A stretch of 64,000 bases of DNA from CALCEB01 sp035531475 (lineage in GTDB: Bacteria; Acidobacteriota; Terriglobia; UBA7540). Position 1 is the first letter of the stretch, and the number at the start of each line of letters is the position of its first letter. Made by a program: the position numbers and the translations under genes. Below are positions 34,602 through 43,838 of the stretch, piece after piece. The notes beneath the pieces were generated by a model that ran no database searches, had not been told where the DNA came from, and saw only the letters and a program-made list of their open reading frames with translations. Where the stretch lies: positions 1 through 64,000 of the forward strand of contig DATKST010000121.1 of NCBI GenBank assembly GCA_035531475.1, in the 5' to 3' direction.

Positions 34602-35399
34602 ATGCTTCCATCCACCCAAGCCACGAGCCGAATCCAACTGACGCTGGCGTTCGATCCCACCCCCAGCCCGGAGGAAGTCTTCGCGAGAGTCTTCCGCCGC
34701 CTGGGATTCAAATACCCCGTTAAGACTTTCAAAGTTGCCTTCCATCCTTACGCCAACCTACGCAGTACGATCCGGCTCACGAACCACGGAATTCAGGCCC
34801 GTCTATCCGACGTGGCGGCCAGCGCGCCCGTCATCGTATTGGAGGCCTTGGCGGAGGTCCTGCTGGCCTCACTTTTCCGCCGCAAGCCGTCCCCCCAAGC
34901 TCGCGAGTGCTACATGGCCTGGACCTTTGATCCTGAAGTTCGCGGCCGCGTCGACGCGAACCGGCGGAAGCGCGGCTTCAAACTGATGCAGCCACCTCAA
35001 GGCCAGCATTACGACCTGGAAGAGATATTCCAACGCCTCAATCGCGATCACTTTCAGGACTTCTTGCCGCTTCCGCGCTTGGGATGGAGTCCGGAGCATT
35101 CCATAACTTTGCTCGGCCACCACGATGCAGCGCACGGCACGATCACCATCAGCCGGATGTTGGATTCGCCCACGGTTCCTTTGGAAGTGGTGGAATATCT
35201 TGTCTACCATGAAATGCTCCACATGGTTTATCCTGTCCAGCGCAAAGGTCATCGCCGGGTTATCCACAGCCGGGAGTTTCAAGAATCAGAACGGCGATTC
35301 CCGAACTATCGCAGCGTGCAGCAGACGCTGAAGACCATCCTTAAACGGTCGCATTGGCAGGAAAGGCGGCCGGTGCGGCGCAAGAGGAGGCGGGTGTAA
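34602..35399 (+). CDS. SprT-like zinc metallopeptidase domain protein
   Basis: 265 residues. The zinc site is YLVYHEMLHMVYP (HEMLH at about 203-207), with a third candidate ligand in RRVIHSREFQ about 15-20 residues later, the spacing seen in SprT/WLM-type metallopeptidases. The N-terminal 110 residues are an unassigned domain (FARVFRRLGFKYPVKTFKVA), and the C-terminus is very basic (RRPVRRKRRRV), suggesting nucleic-acid contact. Eukaryotic relatives (SPRTN) cut DNA-protein crosslinks; bacterial substrates are unknown. It is about 200 bp from its neighbours. Confidence 0.8.
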   Translation: MLPSTQATSRIQLTLAFDPTPSPEEVFARVFRRLGFKYPVKTFKVAFHPYANLRSTIRLTNHGIQARLSDVAASAPVIVLEALAEVLLASLFRRKPSPQARECYMAWTFDPEVRGRVDANRRKRGFKLMQPPQGQHYDLEEIFQRLNRDHFQDFLPLPRLGWSPEHSITLLGHHDAAHGTITISRMLDSPTVPLEVVEYLVYHEMLHMVYPVQRKGHRRVIHSREFQESERRFPNYRSVQQTLKTILKRSHWQERRPVRRKRRRV

Positions 35400-35528
35400 G
35401 AGGAGCCATCGGCTTTTGCCAGTTAATAAGAACTGGCCTGATTTTGCTGAAGGCTGACGGCTGAATGCTTCATGTGAATCTCCGTTGCGCGCGGGATCAC
35501 ATGCGGTCTATTTGTTCTGAGGAACCTT

Positions 35529-36677
35529 ATGACCAAGCAGGAAAGTGAAAAGCTGATCGAGGCTATTCGTGACAATTACCGCCGGGAGCGGGAAGGAGAA
35601 GCCCTTTACCGTCATCTTGCAGGCGCGGAAAAAGAGCCTGCCAAGCAAACCCTCTTGTTGCGGCTCTCCGAGGCGGAAGGGCGCCATGCGGAACGCTGGG
35701 CGCGGAAGATGGAAGAGCTTGGAGCCGAGCCGCCCGCTGCCCACTTGAATTTCGGAGCCCGCTGGCGGTTGCGCTTAGCCCGTTGGGTCGGCACGGAAGC
35801 GACCATTCGCAAGCAAGAAGCCAACGAAGATCGCGACATTGGCATCTACCAGCGCCAACGCGAAACCTTCGAGGAGGAAGTGGGAGACATCCTCCGGGAA
35901 GTGCAGGAAGACGAGCAGAAGCACCGCAGGTTTCTCCGCGAGCTGGAACAGAAGAGCGGGCCGCGGACGGCGCTCGATTCCATCTTGAGCAAGGAGCAGT
36001 GGCACCGCACCGGGCACAGTTGGGTGGGCGATGCCATCTATGGCGCTAATGATGGATTGGGCGCAGTGTTTGGATTGGTTTCCGGCGTTGCCGGTTACAC
36101 TTCCATCGCTCACTGGGTCCTGGTCTCCGGCCTGGCGGGAACCATCGCCAGCGCCCTCTCCATGGCGGCGGGAGCGTATCTTGCCGCAAAATCGCAAGGG
36201 GAGCTTTCCCAAGCGGAGCTGGCGCGCGAGGAAGAAGAATTCCAGGATAACCCGGAAGAAGAGCGGGAAGAATTGGAGTTGATTTACCAGCTTAAAGGGT
36301 TCACCTCTGAAGAAGCGAAGATGCTGGTTGACCGCTTGGCGGAGCGGCCCGAGCAATTCATGAAGGCGATGGCCAGCGAGGAGCTTGGCATCAGCGAAAT
36401 GAACGCCCCAAGCCCGGGCCGTGCCGCAGTCTCCTCCGGCATCTCCACGGCGCTGGGCGCCATCATTCCCGTGCTCCCTTTCTTCTGGCTGGACGGTATC
36501 ACCGCCATCACCGTGGCGGCTGCCATTAGCTTGATGGCCCATTTCCTGGTAGGCGCCGGAAAGAGCCTGATGACCATTCGAAGCTGGTGGGCCAGCGGCC
36601 TTGAAATGATGGCCGTGGGCGCGCTTGAGGGCGTTGTGACTTATGGGTTGGGACTCGCGGCCGCCAAGCTGCTTTGA
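35529..36677 (+). CDS. Ferritin-like/VIT1 fusion protein (MbfA-type iron transporter)
   Basis: 382 residues. The first 150 form a rubrerythrin-like four-helix domain with two ExxH motifs (AEGRHAERW and DEQKHRRF) for a diiron site. From about 160 a VIT1/CCC1 membrane domain follows: VGDAIYGANDGLGAVFGLVS, then LVSGLAGTIASALSMAAGAY, and a C-terminal set of three helices (STALGAIIPVLPFFWLDGIT, ITVAAAISLMAHFLVG, EMMAVGALEGVVTYGLG). A glutamate-rich loop (EEEEFQDNPEEEREELE) could bind metal. This architecture is that of MbfA, which exports iron. GAGGA precedes the ATG. It probably protects against iron or peroxide stress. Confidence 0.92.
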   Translation: MTKQESEKLIEAIRDNYRREREGEALYRHLAGAEKEPAKQTLLLRLSEAEGRHAERWARKMEELGAEPPAAHLNFGARWRLRLARWVGTEATIRKQEANEDRDIGIYQRQRETFEEEVGDILREVQEDEQKHRRFLRELEQKSGPRTALDSILSKEQWHRTGHSWVGDAIYGANDGLGAVFGLVSGVAGYTSIAHWVLVSGLAGTIASALSMAAGAYLAAKSQGELSQAELAREEEEFQDNPEEEREELELIYQLKGFTSEEAKMLVDRLAERPEQFMKAMASEELGISEMNAPSPGRAAVSSGISTALGAIIPVLPFFWLDGITAITVAAAISLMAHFLVGAGKSLMTIRSWWASGLEMMAVGALEGVVTYGLGLAAAKLL

Positions 36678-36782
36678 GAAAAGTTTTGGGTTATGAAACT
36701 GAAACGGTTTGCACGCTATACTCAATGTCGAGATTCGTGACGGCGAGGCAGCGCCGTTCATCGCCACAGGAGCCATTGAATC

Positions 36783-38786
36783 ATGCCCATCTTCAAGCGC
36801 AATACCATTGCTCTCCTTCTCCCGATAGCCGCCATCCTGCTCGCTCCCTCCGCATTCGCATTCGCGGCGCTCACCGTTACATCGCCGGATGGAAACCTGA
36901 CCCTCAGCTTTCAACTGAAGTCCAATGGGGCGCCTTACAAGCCGGGCGTCCGGCCTTATTACTCGGTCACCTACAAGAAGGCGGGAATCCTGGCGGATTC
37001 ACCCCTGGGCTTGAACTTTCTGGGTGCGGCGCCCTTGGAAACCAACCTAACCATTACCGGCACGAGCCTGAGCACACAGGATGAATTTTGGCAGAATCCC
37101 TTCGGCCCGGCCCAAAACATTCGCGACCACTACCATCAACTTACCGTATCACTTGCGGAAACAAACGGCCTGCGCCGGCGTCTGAAAATCATATTCCGCG
37201 CCTATAACGAGGGCGTGGCCTTCCGTTACGACATACCGGAACAACCCGCGATCCAAGGGCTCACGCTGTCCTCAGAGAGCACGGGGTTCTATTTCACCGA
37301 TGCCGCCACGGTCTTTGCGTTGAACCTTGGCAGCTTTACCACTCCCTACGAAAGTGAGTTCAAGCAGGAGAGTATCGACGAGATTAAACCCGAATCGATC
37401 ATCGGCTTACCATTGCTCCTGCACCTTTCAAGCGGCCCTTGGGTGGCGTTGCTGGAAGCAGACTTGACGGATTATGCCGGCATGTACGTGGGCGGCGCCG
37501 AGGGTGTGACCCATGGCCTTGCCAGCAAACTCTCTCCGCTTCCGAATCATCCGGATGAGGCCGTCATTGCGTCCACGCCGAAGGCCACGCCGTGGCGGGT
37601 GGTGATGGTGAACTCGCGGCCCGGCGGGCTGATCGAATCGAGCGACCTTATCCTGAACCTGAGCCAGCCCTCGGTGCTGAAGGACACTTCCTGGATAGAG
37701 CCCGGTAAGTCAGCGTGGGATTGGTGGTCCGGAGATTACGATACGGGCGTCAGCTTCAAGCCCGGCATGAACACCCCCACCATCGAGCACTATATCGATT
37801 TCGCTTCTGCGCATGGGCTTCAATACATGCTCATCGATGCCGGCTGGTCACCCAAGAATGATATTCTCCACTGGGTTCCGGCCGTCAATCTTCCCGAAAT
37901 TCTGAAGGTCGCGCGCCAGAAGCACATAAAAATCCTCCTGTGGATGCACTGGACCAATGTCAAAAGGCAGATCGACCAGGCATTTCCGCTCTTTGAGAAA
38001 TGGGGCGTGGCGGGCGTGAAGATTGACTTTATGAACCGCGACGATCAGGAGATGGTGAATTTCTACGAGGAGATGGTGAGCAAGGCTGCCGCTCATCATC
38101 TCGTGGTCGATCTGCACGGAGCTTTTAAGCCCACCGGCCTGCGCCGCACTTACCCGAACCTGCTCACCCGCGAAGGCGTAATGGGCATGGAATACAGCAA
38201 ATGGTCGCGCCGCACCAACCCGGTGCATGATGTGACGCTTCCCTTCACGCGCATGTTGGCCGGCCCGTTTGACTACACGCCCGGCTGCTTTAACAACGCC
38301 ACCGAGTCCCAGTTTGTGCCGCGCCAGGTGAACCCCATGTGCCAGGGCACTCGCGCCCATCAACTGGCGATGTATGCCGTCTTCTTCAGCCCTCTGGCAA
38401 TGCTTGCGGACTATCCCGAGGACTACGACCATCACACCGGCATGGAGTTTCTGGAGCGGATTCCGACCGTCTGGGATGAGACCAAAGTTCTGAACGGCCA
38501 ACCCGCCCAATACATTACCGTTGCGCGCCGGAAGAACCATGGCTGGTACCTGGGCAGCATGACGGACTGGGCGCCGCGCGACTTCACCCTTCCGCTCAAG
38601 TTTCTTGGCCCCGGGCAATATCTGGAGGAAGTATTCGCTGACGGACCGGACGCCGCTCAAAATCCAAAGAGCATCATATACAGCAAGAAGTGGGTGAAGT
38701 CCACAGACACCTTGTCACTTCACCTGGCTCCGGGTGGCGGCGCCGCAGTGATTTTTACGCTTGCGCCGGGAGCCAAGCTTCCATAG
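36783..38786 (+). CDS. Glycoside hydrolase family 97 (alpha-glucosidase/galactosidase type)
   Basis: 667 residues with a signal peptide (about 8-29, AILLAPSAFAFAA). An N-terminal beta-sandwich (TVTSPDGNLTLSFQLKSNGA, AYNEGVAFRYDIPEQ) is followed by the catalytic barrel: WDWWSGDYDTGVSF, LQYMLIDAGW, ILLWMHWTNV, and VAGVKIDFMNRDDQEMVNF, whose KxDF Asp is the nucleophile position in the retaining branch; then LTREGVMGMEYSKW. A C-terminal beta domain ends the protein. GH97 enzymes act on alpha-linked glucose or galactose, usually in the periplasm. AGGAG lies ten bases upstream of the ATG. The 3' end overlaps the convergent PQQ dehydrogenase gene by 67 bases. Confidence 0.9.
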   Translation: MPIFKRNTIALLLPIAAILLAPSAFAFAALTVTSPDGNLTLSFQLKSNGAPYKPGVRPYYSVTYKKAGILADSPLGLNFLGAAPLETNLTITGTSLSTQDEFWQNPFGPAQNIRDHYHQLTVSLAETNGLRRRLKIIFRAYNEGVAFRYDIPEQPAIQGLTLSSESTGFYFTDAATVFALNLGSFTTPYESEFKQESIDEIKPESIIGLPLLLHLSSGPWVALLEADLTDYAGMYVGGAEGVTHGLASKLSPLPNHPDEAVIASTPKATPWRVVMVNSRPGGLIESSDLILNLSQPSVLKDTSWIEPGKSAWDWWSGDYDTGVSFKPGMNTPTIEHYIDFASAHGLQYMLIDAGWSPKNDILHWVPAVNLPEILKVARQKHIKILLWMHWTNVKRQIDQAFPLFEKWGVAGVKIDFMNRDDQEMVNFYEEMVSKAAAHHLVVDLHGAFKPTGLRRTYPNLLTREGVMGMEYSKWSRRTNPVHDVTLPFTRMLAGPFDYTPGCFNNATESQFVPRQVNPMCQGTRAHQLAMYAVFFSPLAMLADYPEDYDHHTGMEFLERIPTVWDETKVLNGQPAQYITVARRKNHGWYLGSMTDWAPRDFTLPLKFLGPGQYLEEVFADGPDAAQNPKSIIYSKKWVKSTDTLSLHLAPGGGAAVIFTLAPGAKLP

Positions 38787-40951
38787 CCTGCAACATTCTG
38801 GGGCAGCGCAAAGGCTACATATGAACCACCGGGCGGCGCGCCCCACTTTCCTCCCCCAGCAGCCATCACCACGAATTGCCGTCCGTTCACTTCGTAGGTG
38901 GCGGGGGTGGCGTTGCCGGCAGCGGGAAGAGTAGCCTCCCACAGCAGCCTCCCCGTCGCTTTGTCGAAGGCGTGAAACTTGCGGTCGCGAACCGTTGCGC
39001 CGATAAAGACCAATCCGCCGGCGGTCACCAGCGGTCCGCCGTAGTTTTCGCTACCCGTGTTTTGCAGACCCTTCGCAACAAGCTCCGGATATTCCCCGAA
39101 CGGAATCTTCCAGACGAATTTCCCGGTATTCAGGTCGATGGCATTCAGTGTCCCCCACGGAGGTTTTACTGCGGGATAACCATCCGGGTCCAGAAACTTG
39201 TTATAACCGTCCATCGAATATCGAAGCGGGTGGAATGGCGGCTGGGCTCTTCCAAGTTTGACTTGAGCATCCTGGCCGGTCGCCAAGAAATTCGCCAGCG
39301 CCTGAACGGCACGGTTCCCAAGATTGGAAAACGCGGGCATGCGCCCGCGGCCGCCGCGAATAATGATCACGATTTGCGATTCTGAAAGTCTCCCCCGGAT
39401 TCCAGTAAGTGCTGGAAACTCCGGTGGACTTCCTTTCATATCTACGCGGTGGCAACCGGCGCAATTCGCACGGTAGAGTTGTCTCGCCGTAGTATTGGCT
39501 TGGATCTTTGGACGCGGGATCAGCCGCAAAATCCAGGCCATCTCATTTGAGTTTACGTAGAGAATTCCGGTCTTCGGATCAAAAGCCGGGCCTCCCCATT
39601 CGCCGCCGCCGTCAAAACCGGGGAAGATGACCGTTCCCCGCAAGCTGGGCGGAGTGAACTGGCCGCCGCTAGTTAATTTTTCGAGTTCTTGAAGAACCGC
39701 CCGGTGCGCTGCAGGTGTGCGAACCGTTGCCAAATCCGGTGTGAATTGCTGGCGCGCAAAAGGCGGCGGCAACAGCGGTAAGGGTTGAGTTTTCGCCAGC
39801 CGCTCGCCCTCGACATTGGAAGCGGCCACTCTGCGGTATTTGATGGGAAAGAGCGGCTGGCCGGTCACGCGGTTGAACATGAAGACGAAACCGGACTTGG
39901 TGATCTGGGCGACGGCGTCGATAGGATGGCCATCCCTCATGATGGTCACCAGGGCGGGTGCCGCAGGAAAATCGCGGTCCCACACATCGTGCCTCACACC
40001 CTGGAAGTACCACACGAGTTTTCCGGTCTCTGCCTGAAGAGCCAGCAGGCAATTCGCATACAGATTATCTCCCCGGCGGTTGGCGCCATAGAAGTCGAAT
40101 GCTGCGGAGCCGGTCGCAGCAAACACCAGGCCGCGCTTTTCGTCCACGCTCATTCCGGCCCAGTCATTCGCTCCGCCAATGTACTTCCAAGCGTTCTTCG
40201 GCCAGGTGTGGTAACCCGGCTCGCCCGGGTGAGGAATGGTGTGAAATGCCCAGCGGATTTGTCCGGTTCGAACATCGTAAGCGCGGATGTCTCCGGGCGA
40301 CGCGGGCAGGTCCTCCGCGACAATGCTGCCCATGATTAAGAGGTTTTTGTAAATCACCCCGCGACTGGTGGCGGACACCGATTGCTGGTCCGGATCACGG
40401 CCAAGGCCCTGGCGCAGGTCTACCCTTCCTCCGCTACCGAAGCTTTGAACAAGCTTGCCCGAACGCGCATTGATCGAATAAAGATATGGCCCGGCCACGA
40501 AAAAAATCCGGCGATCGTAGCCGCTTTCCCAGAAAGTCACGCCGCGATTGCGAAGTTTGCTTTTGACAGGGTGGCCCTGATTCGGGTCAAAACTCCACTT
40601 CAGTCTTCCCGTAGCCGCGTCGAGCGCGATCAGCCGCAACTTCGGCGTGGTGGCGTAGAGGACGCCATGCACGATGATCGGATTGCATTCCATTTCGGAT
40701 TCGGGGAATGCGTCGCCCGAGTCGAATCTCCACGCTACTTCTAACTGATGGACGTTTGAGAGATTGATCTGTCGAAGGGAGGAATAGTGAATGTTATCCG
40801 GCGCACCCCCGTAGACTCCCCAGGTTTGATAGGCTGCATGGGGATGGAGCTGCTGGCCGAACGCGAGCCGGGAAATAAATGCGATTGTCAGAGGCAAGAA
40901 AAATCTGAGGGCGAATCCGCGGGGAATGCATCTCATTTCAGATCGGAGCAT
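38720..40951 (-). CDS. PQQ-dependent dehydrogenase with cytochrome c domain
   Basis: About 743 residues from the ATG at 40951 (GGGGA upstream; a signal peptide RFFLPLTIAFISRLAFG follows). The beta-propeller repeats of quinoproteins are clear (LRLIALDAATGRLKWSFDPN, GDIRAYDVRTGQIRWAFHTI, CLLALQAETGKLVWYFQGVR, LNAIDLNTGKFVWKIPFGEY, FHAFDKATGRLLWEATLPA). A haem-binding CAGCH (about 495-499) in a cytochrome c insert sits between the propeller halves. The family oxidises sugars or alcohols in the periplasm and passes electrons to haem. The frame extends 61 codons further upstream, which I do not count. It converges with GH97, consistent with sugar use. Confidence 0.9.
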   Translation of the reverse strand: MLRSEMRCIPRGFALRFFLPLTIAFISRLAFGQQLHPHAAYQTWGVYGGAPDNIHYSSLRQINLSNVHQLEVAWRFDSGDAFPESEMECNPIIVHGVLYATTPKLRLIALDAATGRLKWSFDPNQGHPVKSKLRNRGVTFWESGYDRRIFFVAGPYLYSINARSGKLVQSFGSGGRVDLRQGLGRDPDQQSVSATSRGVIYKNLLIMGSIVAEDLPASPGDIRAYDVRTGQIRWAFHTIPHPGEPGYHTWPKNAWKYIGGANDWAGMSVDEKRGLVFAATGSAAFDFYGANRRGDNLYANCLLALQAETGKLVWYFQGVRHDVWDRDFPAAPALVTIMRDGHPIDAVAQITKSGFVFMFNRVTGQPLFPIKYRRVAASNVEGERLAKTQPLPLLPPPFARQQFTPDLATVRTPAAHRAVLQELEKLTSGGQFTPPSLRGTVIFPGFDGGGEWGGPAFDPKTGILYVNSNEMAWILRLIPRPKIQANTTARQLYRANCAGCHRVDMKGSPPEFPALTGIRGRLSESQIVIIIRGGRGRMPAFSNLGNRAVQALANFLATGQDAQVKLGRAQPPFHPLRYSMDGYNKFLDPDGYPAVKPPWGTLNAIDLNTGKFVWKIPFGEYPELVAKGLQNTGSENYGGPLVTAGGLVFIGATVRDRKFHAFDKATGRLLWEATLPAAGNATPATYEVNGRQFVVMAAGGGKWGAPPGGSYVAFALPQNVAGYGSLAPGASVKITAAPPPGAR

Positions 40952-41164
40952 AGAAAAATCCCCAAAGGTGCCAGCCACAACCGTGGCCAGAAACCCGGAA
41001 CGGAGTGAAAAAAGAATCATTCCGGTGACGACCGCTTTTCCTTTGAGCTTCTTCTCACCTCCGGTTGTGTGTTTGAGGGCTGGATGCGCAGGCCAAGTCT
41101 GAGCTTCAGGGCCTGCTATCAAGCTGCTAAGCATGACATGTATCGAGGGAAATGAGTAGGGGTC

Positions 41165-42016
41165 TTAGGGCCTCCGGTCTTTGGTTCTGGTTGGGGCGGC
41201 ATGGTGAACCGGCGCTTGGGTCAATCGCAGAATTGTGGCGGCGGCCATGAATCTTGCGGCGGCGCTCTTATCGTCGAGCATCGCTTCGAGCTGGGGCATG
41301 GCATGGCGGTCCCGACGGTCACCCAAAGCGCGTGCTGCCGCCGCGCGCACCGCATCGTTCTTGTCGGTCAAAGCGTCTTCAAGCTCCGCCAAGGATTTGG
41401 GGCTCTTGTCCTTGGCTAGCAATTCCGCAGCAATGGCCCGCTGGGGCGCGCCCTTATCCTTCAGCAAATCTTCGGCAAACCCTACGCCCATGGAGAATGG
41501 CCCCAACAGTGCTCCCGCGCCTTCGGAAATTCCCATTTTCGCCAGGGCGCTGCGATCATATAGCTTGTCCTTCGCGGCCTGCATTTCACCCTTGATGGGG
41601 CCGGGGCCGCCCTTCTGCTTTTCACCAGAAAGCACGCGAATAAGGACTTCGCGACCGCTGTGGTTCCCCATTTGCCAGAGCGTTCTGGCAGCCACGAAAC
41701 GCACATCCGGCGCGTCATCGTCCAGCGCCCGCCGCAACTCGGCAATTCTGCGCGGAGACTTCACTTCACCCAAAGCCGCCACGGCCGTCAATCGGACATA
41801 CGTATCTTTATCTTGAAGTCCTTTTTGAATGGCTTTCAGCGCGGGCCGCTCCGGGCCAATGGTGCCGAGCGCAGTCAAGGCTTGCGTTCTTCTGATGGGA
41901 TTGGAGTCCGCCGCTGCATTCAGCAACAACTTCCAAGCCTGATCACTAACACTCTCCCCGGTTAGGAAGCTGGGAAAGAGCGCAACCATGAACAATAGGG
42001 ACACGAGTCGATTCAT
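41165..42016 (-). CDS. Exported HEAT-repeat protein
   Basis: 283 residues. Signal peptide (about 1-20, LVSLLFMVALFPSFLTG). The rest is HEAT/PBS-lyase-like helical repeats: RTQALTALGTIGPERPALKA, YVRLTAVAALGEVKSPRRIA, DVRFVAARTLWQMGNHSGRE, AVRAAAARALGDRRDRHAMP and AARFMAAATILRLTQA. HEAT repeats bind other proteins; no enzyme domain is present. GGAAGG precedes the ATG. The partner is unknown; the upstream gene on the strand is the AsmA-like one. Confidence 0.85.
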   Translation of the reverse strand: MNRLVSLLFMVALFPSFLTGESVSDQAWKLLLNAAADSNPIRRTQALTALGTIGPERPALKAIQKGLQDKDTYVRLTAVAALGEVKSPRRIAELRRALDDDAPDVRFVAARTLWQMGNHSGREVLIRVLSGEKQKGGPGPIKGEMQAAKDKLYDRSALAKMGISEGAGALLGPFSMGVGFAEDLLKDKGAPQRAIAAELLAKDKSPKSLAELEDALTDKNDAVRAAAARALGDRRDRHAMPQLEAMLDDKSAAARFMAAATILRLTQAPVHHAAPTRTKDRRP

Positions 42017-42083
42017 CTTTCAACCTTCCTCTCTTTTTGTATAAGATGGACAGTGTAGCACTCGCAGACCCTCTGAAATCACC

Positions 42084-43712
42084 CTAATCATACGCATGCC
42101 GCAGCAGCCGGCCCACCTCGAGCTGAAACGACGGATTATTGGCTTTCCCGGTAACCTTGATGGGAAGGACCGTTCCCGATTTTCCGCGGCGGAAGAACGG
42201 GTCAAACGGGATTAACAGCAGAGACTTTTTGCCTTTCACAATTTGTGAGAGCCCGGCTTTCAGGCGCAGCGTGCCTTGAAAGTCCAGATTCTGGCTGTCC
42301 AATTGATAGGTTCCACTCAACCGGATCGCCGCGCCCGGAAGCGTGAACGTTATGTCTGAAAAAGTGAGGACTGCGCTTCGCAGAACGAACCTTGCCCGGA
42401 GATTGGAAAGGACATTGGAAGTTTCATCGCCCTGCCCTTTGCCCAGGCCTTTGTGGTTCAGTGCCTGAACTTTCTGATCCACGGAAGGCTGGGTGAAATG
42501 TACCGATGCGATTTCGAAGTGCCCGTCCAGCCTCATGCGGTCTGCGATGTCGCCGGGGCCAGGTGGAATCTCCATGCGGGTACTCAAGTTGGCGATACCT
42601 TCGAGCGGCGGATGGCCGCCTTTCATTGCAAAGCGCAGCAGGTCATCCAGGTGGGCTTGTTCAGACGTCACCTGCAAGTTCAGCAATCTCCCTTTTCTTC
42701 CCGTCACTTTAAGCACCCCGCCACGGGCCGTGAGTGTGGTCTGGAGGAAGTGGGCCACAACGGGTTCGAGCATCGTGTTTCCGGTGGTCCCGTCCACCAC
42801 AGAATGGAACTGCGTGGTCAAGTTCACCGCGTTTCCGCTCAGCCGGACACTGAAGTCCGGCGTGCCGGTTGTCCCCTGCACGGCGATATTTTCCAAGGTG
42901 CCGTGGAAATTTCCCTCAGAGGAAAGAATGCCCGCAATGCCACGGAACACGGAAAGATCAGCGTGGGTAAAGGTGTACTTGCCGGTAAGAGGCGTTTCTC
43001 TGGGCTCCTGCGGGTTCCAAGGGCCAAAGGTCCCGCTGCAGTCGATCTCACCCGGCGGCTTTGGATTAAGGAGCCAGGCATGATAAAAGGTGGGACGGCC
43101 GAGTCCCGCTTGGTGCATCACGAGCCGGCTTATGACGAAGATGCGGGGCGGTTTGCCCGTATCGCTCGAGAGAAGTTCCAACCGCGCATTCTTGATGAGC
43201 ATCACGTCCACAACAACGGGCAAGGGCTTGGGCTGTTTCGTGTGGGGCGCAGGCGCTTCTGCCACCGGGTGTTCATGGCGGGGGGGGATGTGAATCTCCA
43301 GCCCTTCCAATGTGATGTTATGAAGATGGCTTGGCCTGCGGATCAACTCCATCAGCCCGGCGTCGGCAGAAAAGCGGGCAACAGAGATCAGTGGCGGGGA
43401 ATTTAGATGACCATTGAGGCGTAGTAAAAGACCTTGCCCGCTGAGTCTGATACGAGGATAGATGGAAACGTCGAACTCGTTCAACGTGACTTGGCTGGCA
43501 AACCGCGCGTTGAGCGTTTCAATTGCCTCTTGCTTCACCCAGTTCTTCAGTCGACCGGAAAATCCGCGTGCAATCAGCCCCAGCAGCACAAAGAATGCAA
43601 GCATCAATCCTGCAATCTTCCACCGCTGTCGCGCGGAATTTTCAGCCTTTCTGGAGGACTTCATAGAGGCTGACTCTTTGATGTTGTGAGTTCGAGAGTT
43701 TGGCGCTTTCAA
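42084..43712 (-). CDS. AsmA-like membrane-anchored protein
   Basis: 542 residues. One N-terminal membrane helix (about 33-50, AGLMLAFFVLLGLIARGFSG) precedes a long beta-rich exterior part with the AsmA family style: AIETLNARFASQVTLNEFDV, IYPRIRLSGQGLLLRL, GTFGPWNPQEPRETPLTGKY, and a C-terminal DITFTLPGAAIRLSGTYQLD. AsmA relatives bridge inner and outer membranes and are implicated in lipid transfer; that role is inferred. The TTG at 43712 has GGAG seven bases upstream; an ATG at 43664 is the alternative, removing 16 residues. Confidence 0.75.
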   Translation of the reverse strand: MKAPNSRTHNIKESASMKSSRKAENSARQRWKIAGLMLAFFVLLGLIARGFSGRLKNWVKQEAIETLNARFASQVTLNEFDVSIYPRIRLSGQGLLLRLNGHLNSPPLISVARFSADAGLMELIRRPSHLHNITLEGLEIHIPPRHEHPVAEAPAPHTKQPKPLPVVVDVMLIKNARLELLSSDTGKPPRIFVISRLVMHQAGLGRPTFYHAWLLNPKPPGEIDCSGTFGPWNPQEPRETPLTGKYTFTHADLSVFRGIAGILSSEGNFHGTLENIAVQGTTGTPDFSVRLSGNAVNLTTQFHSVVDGTTGNTMLEPVVAHFLQTTLTARGGVLKVTGRKGRLLNLQVTSEQAHLDDLLRFAMKGGHPPLEGIANLSTRMEIPPGPGDIADRMRLDGHFEIASVHFTQPSVDQKVQALNHKGLGKGQGDETSNVLSNLRARFVLRSAVLTFSDITFTLPGAAIRLSGTYQLDSQNLDFQGTLRLKAGLSQIVKGKKSLLLIPFDPFFRRGKSGTVLPIKVTGKANNPSFQLEVGRLLRHAYD

Positions 43713-43838
43713 TTTCCGCTCCGAAAATGAGAATCCATTCTGTCATTATAAGCTACCGGGAAAAGCAGAACACGCCGCCGCTGCGAAATGCCAGCGCAGC
43801 GAATTGACCGCGCGCCGCAATTCTGCTAAAAATCAGAT

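Noticed and set aside
35775..36914. 379-codon minus-strand frame
   Set aside because: Antisense shadow of the ferritin-VIT1 gene; composition is His/Gly/Gln-rich and without motifs.
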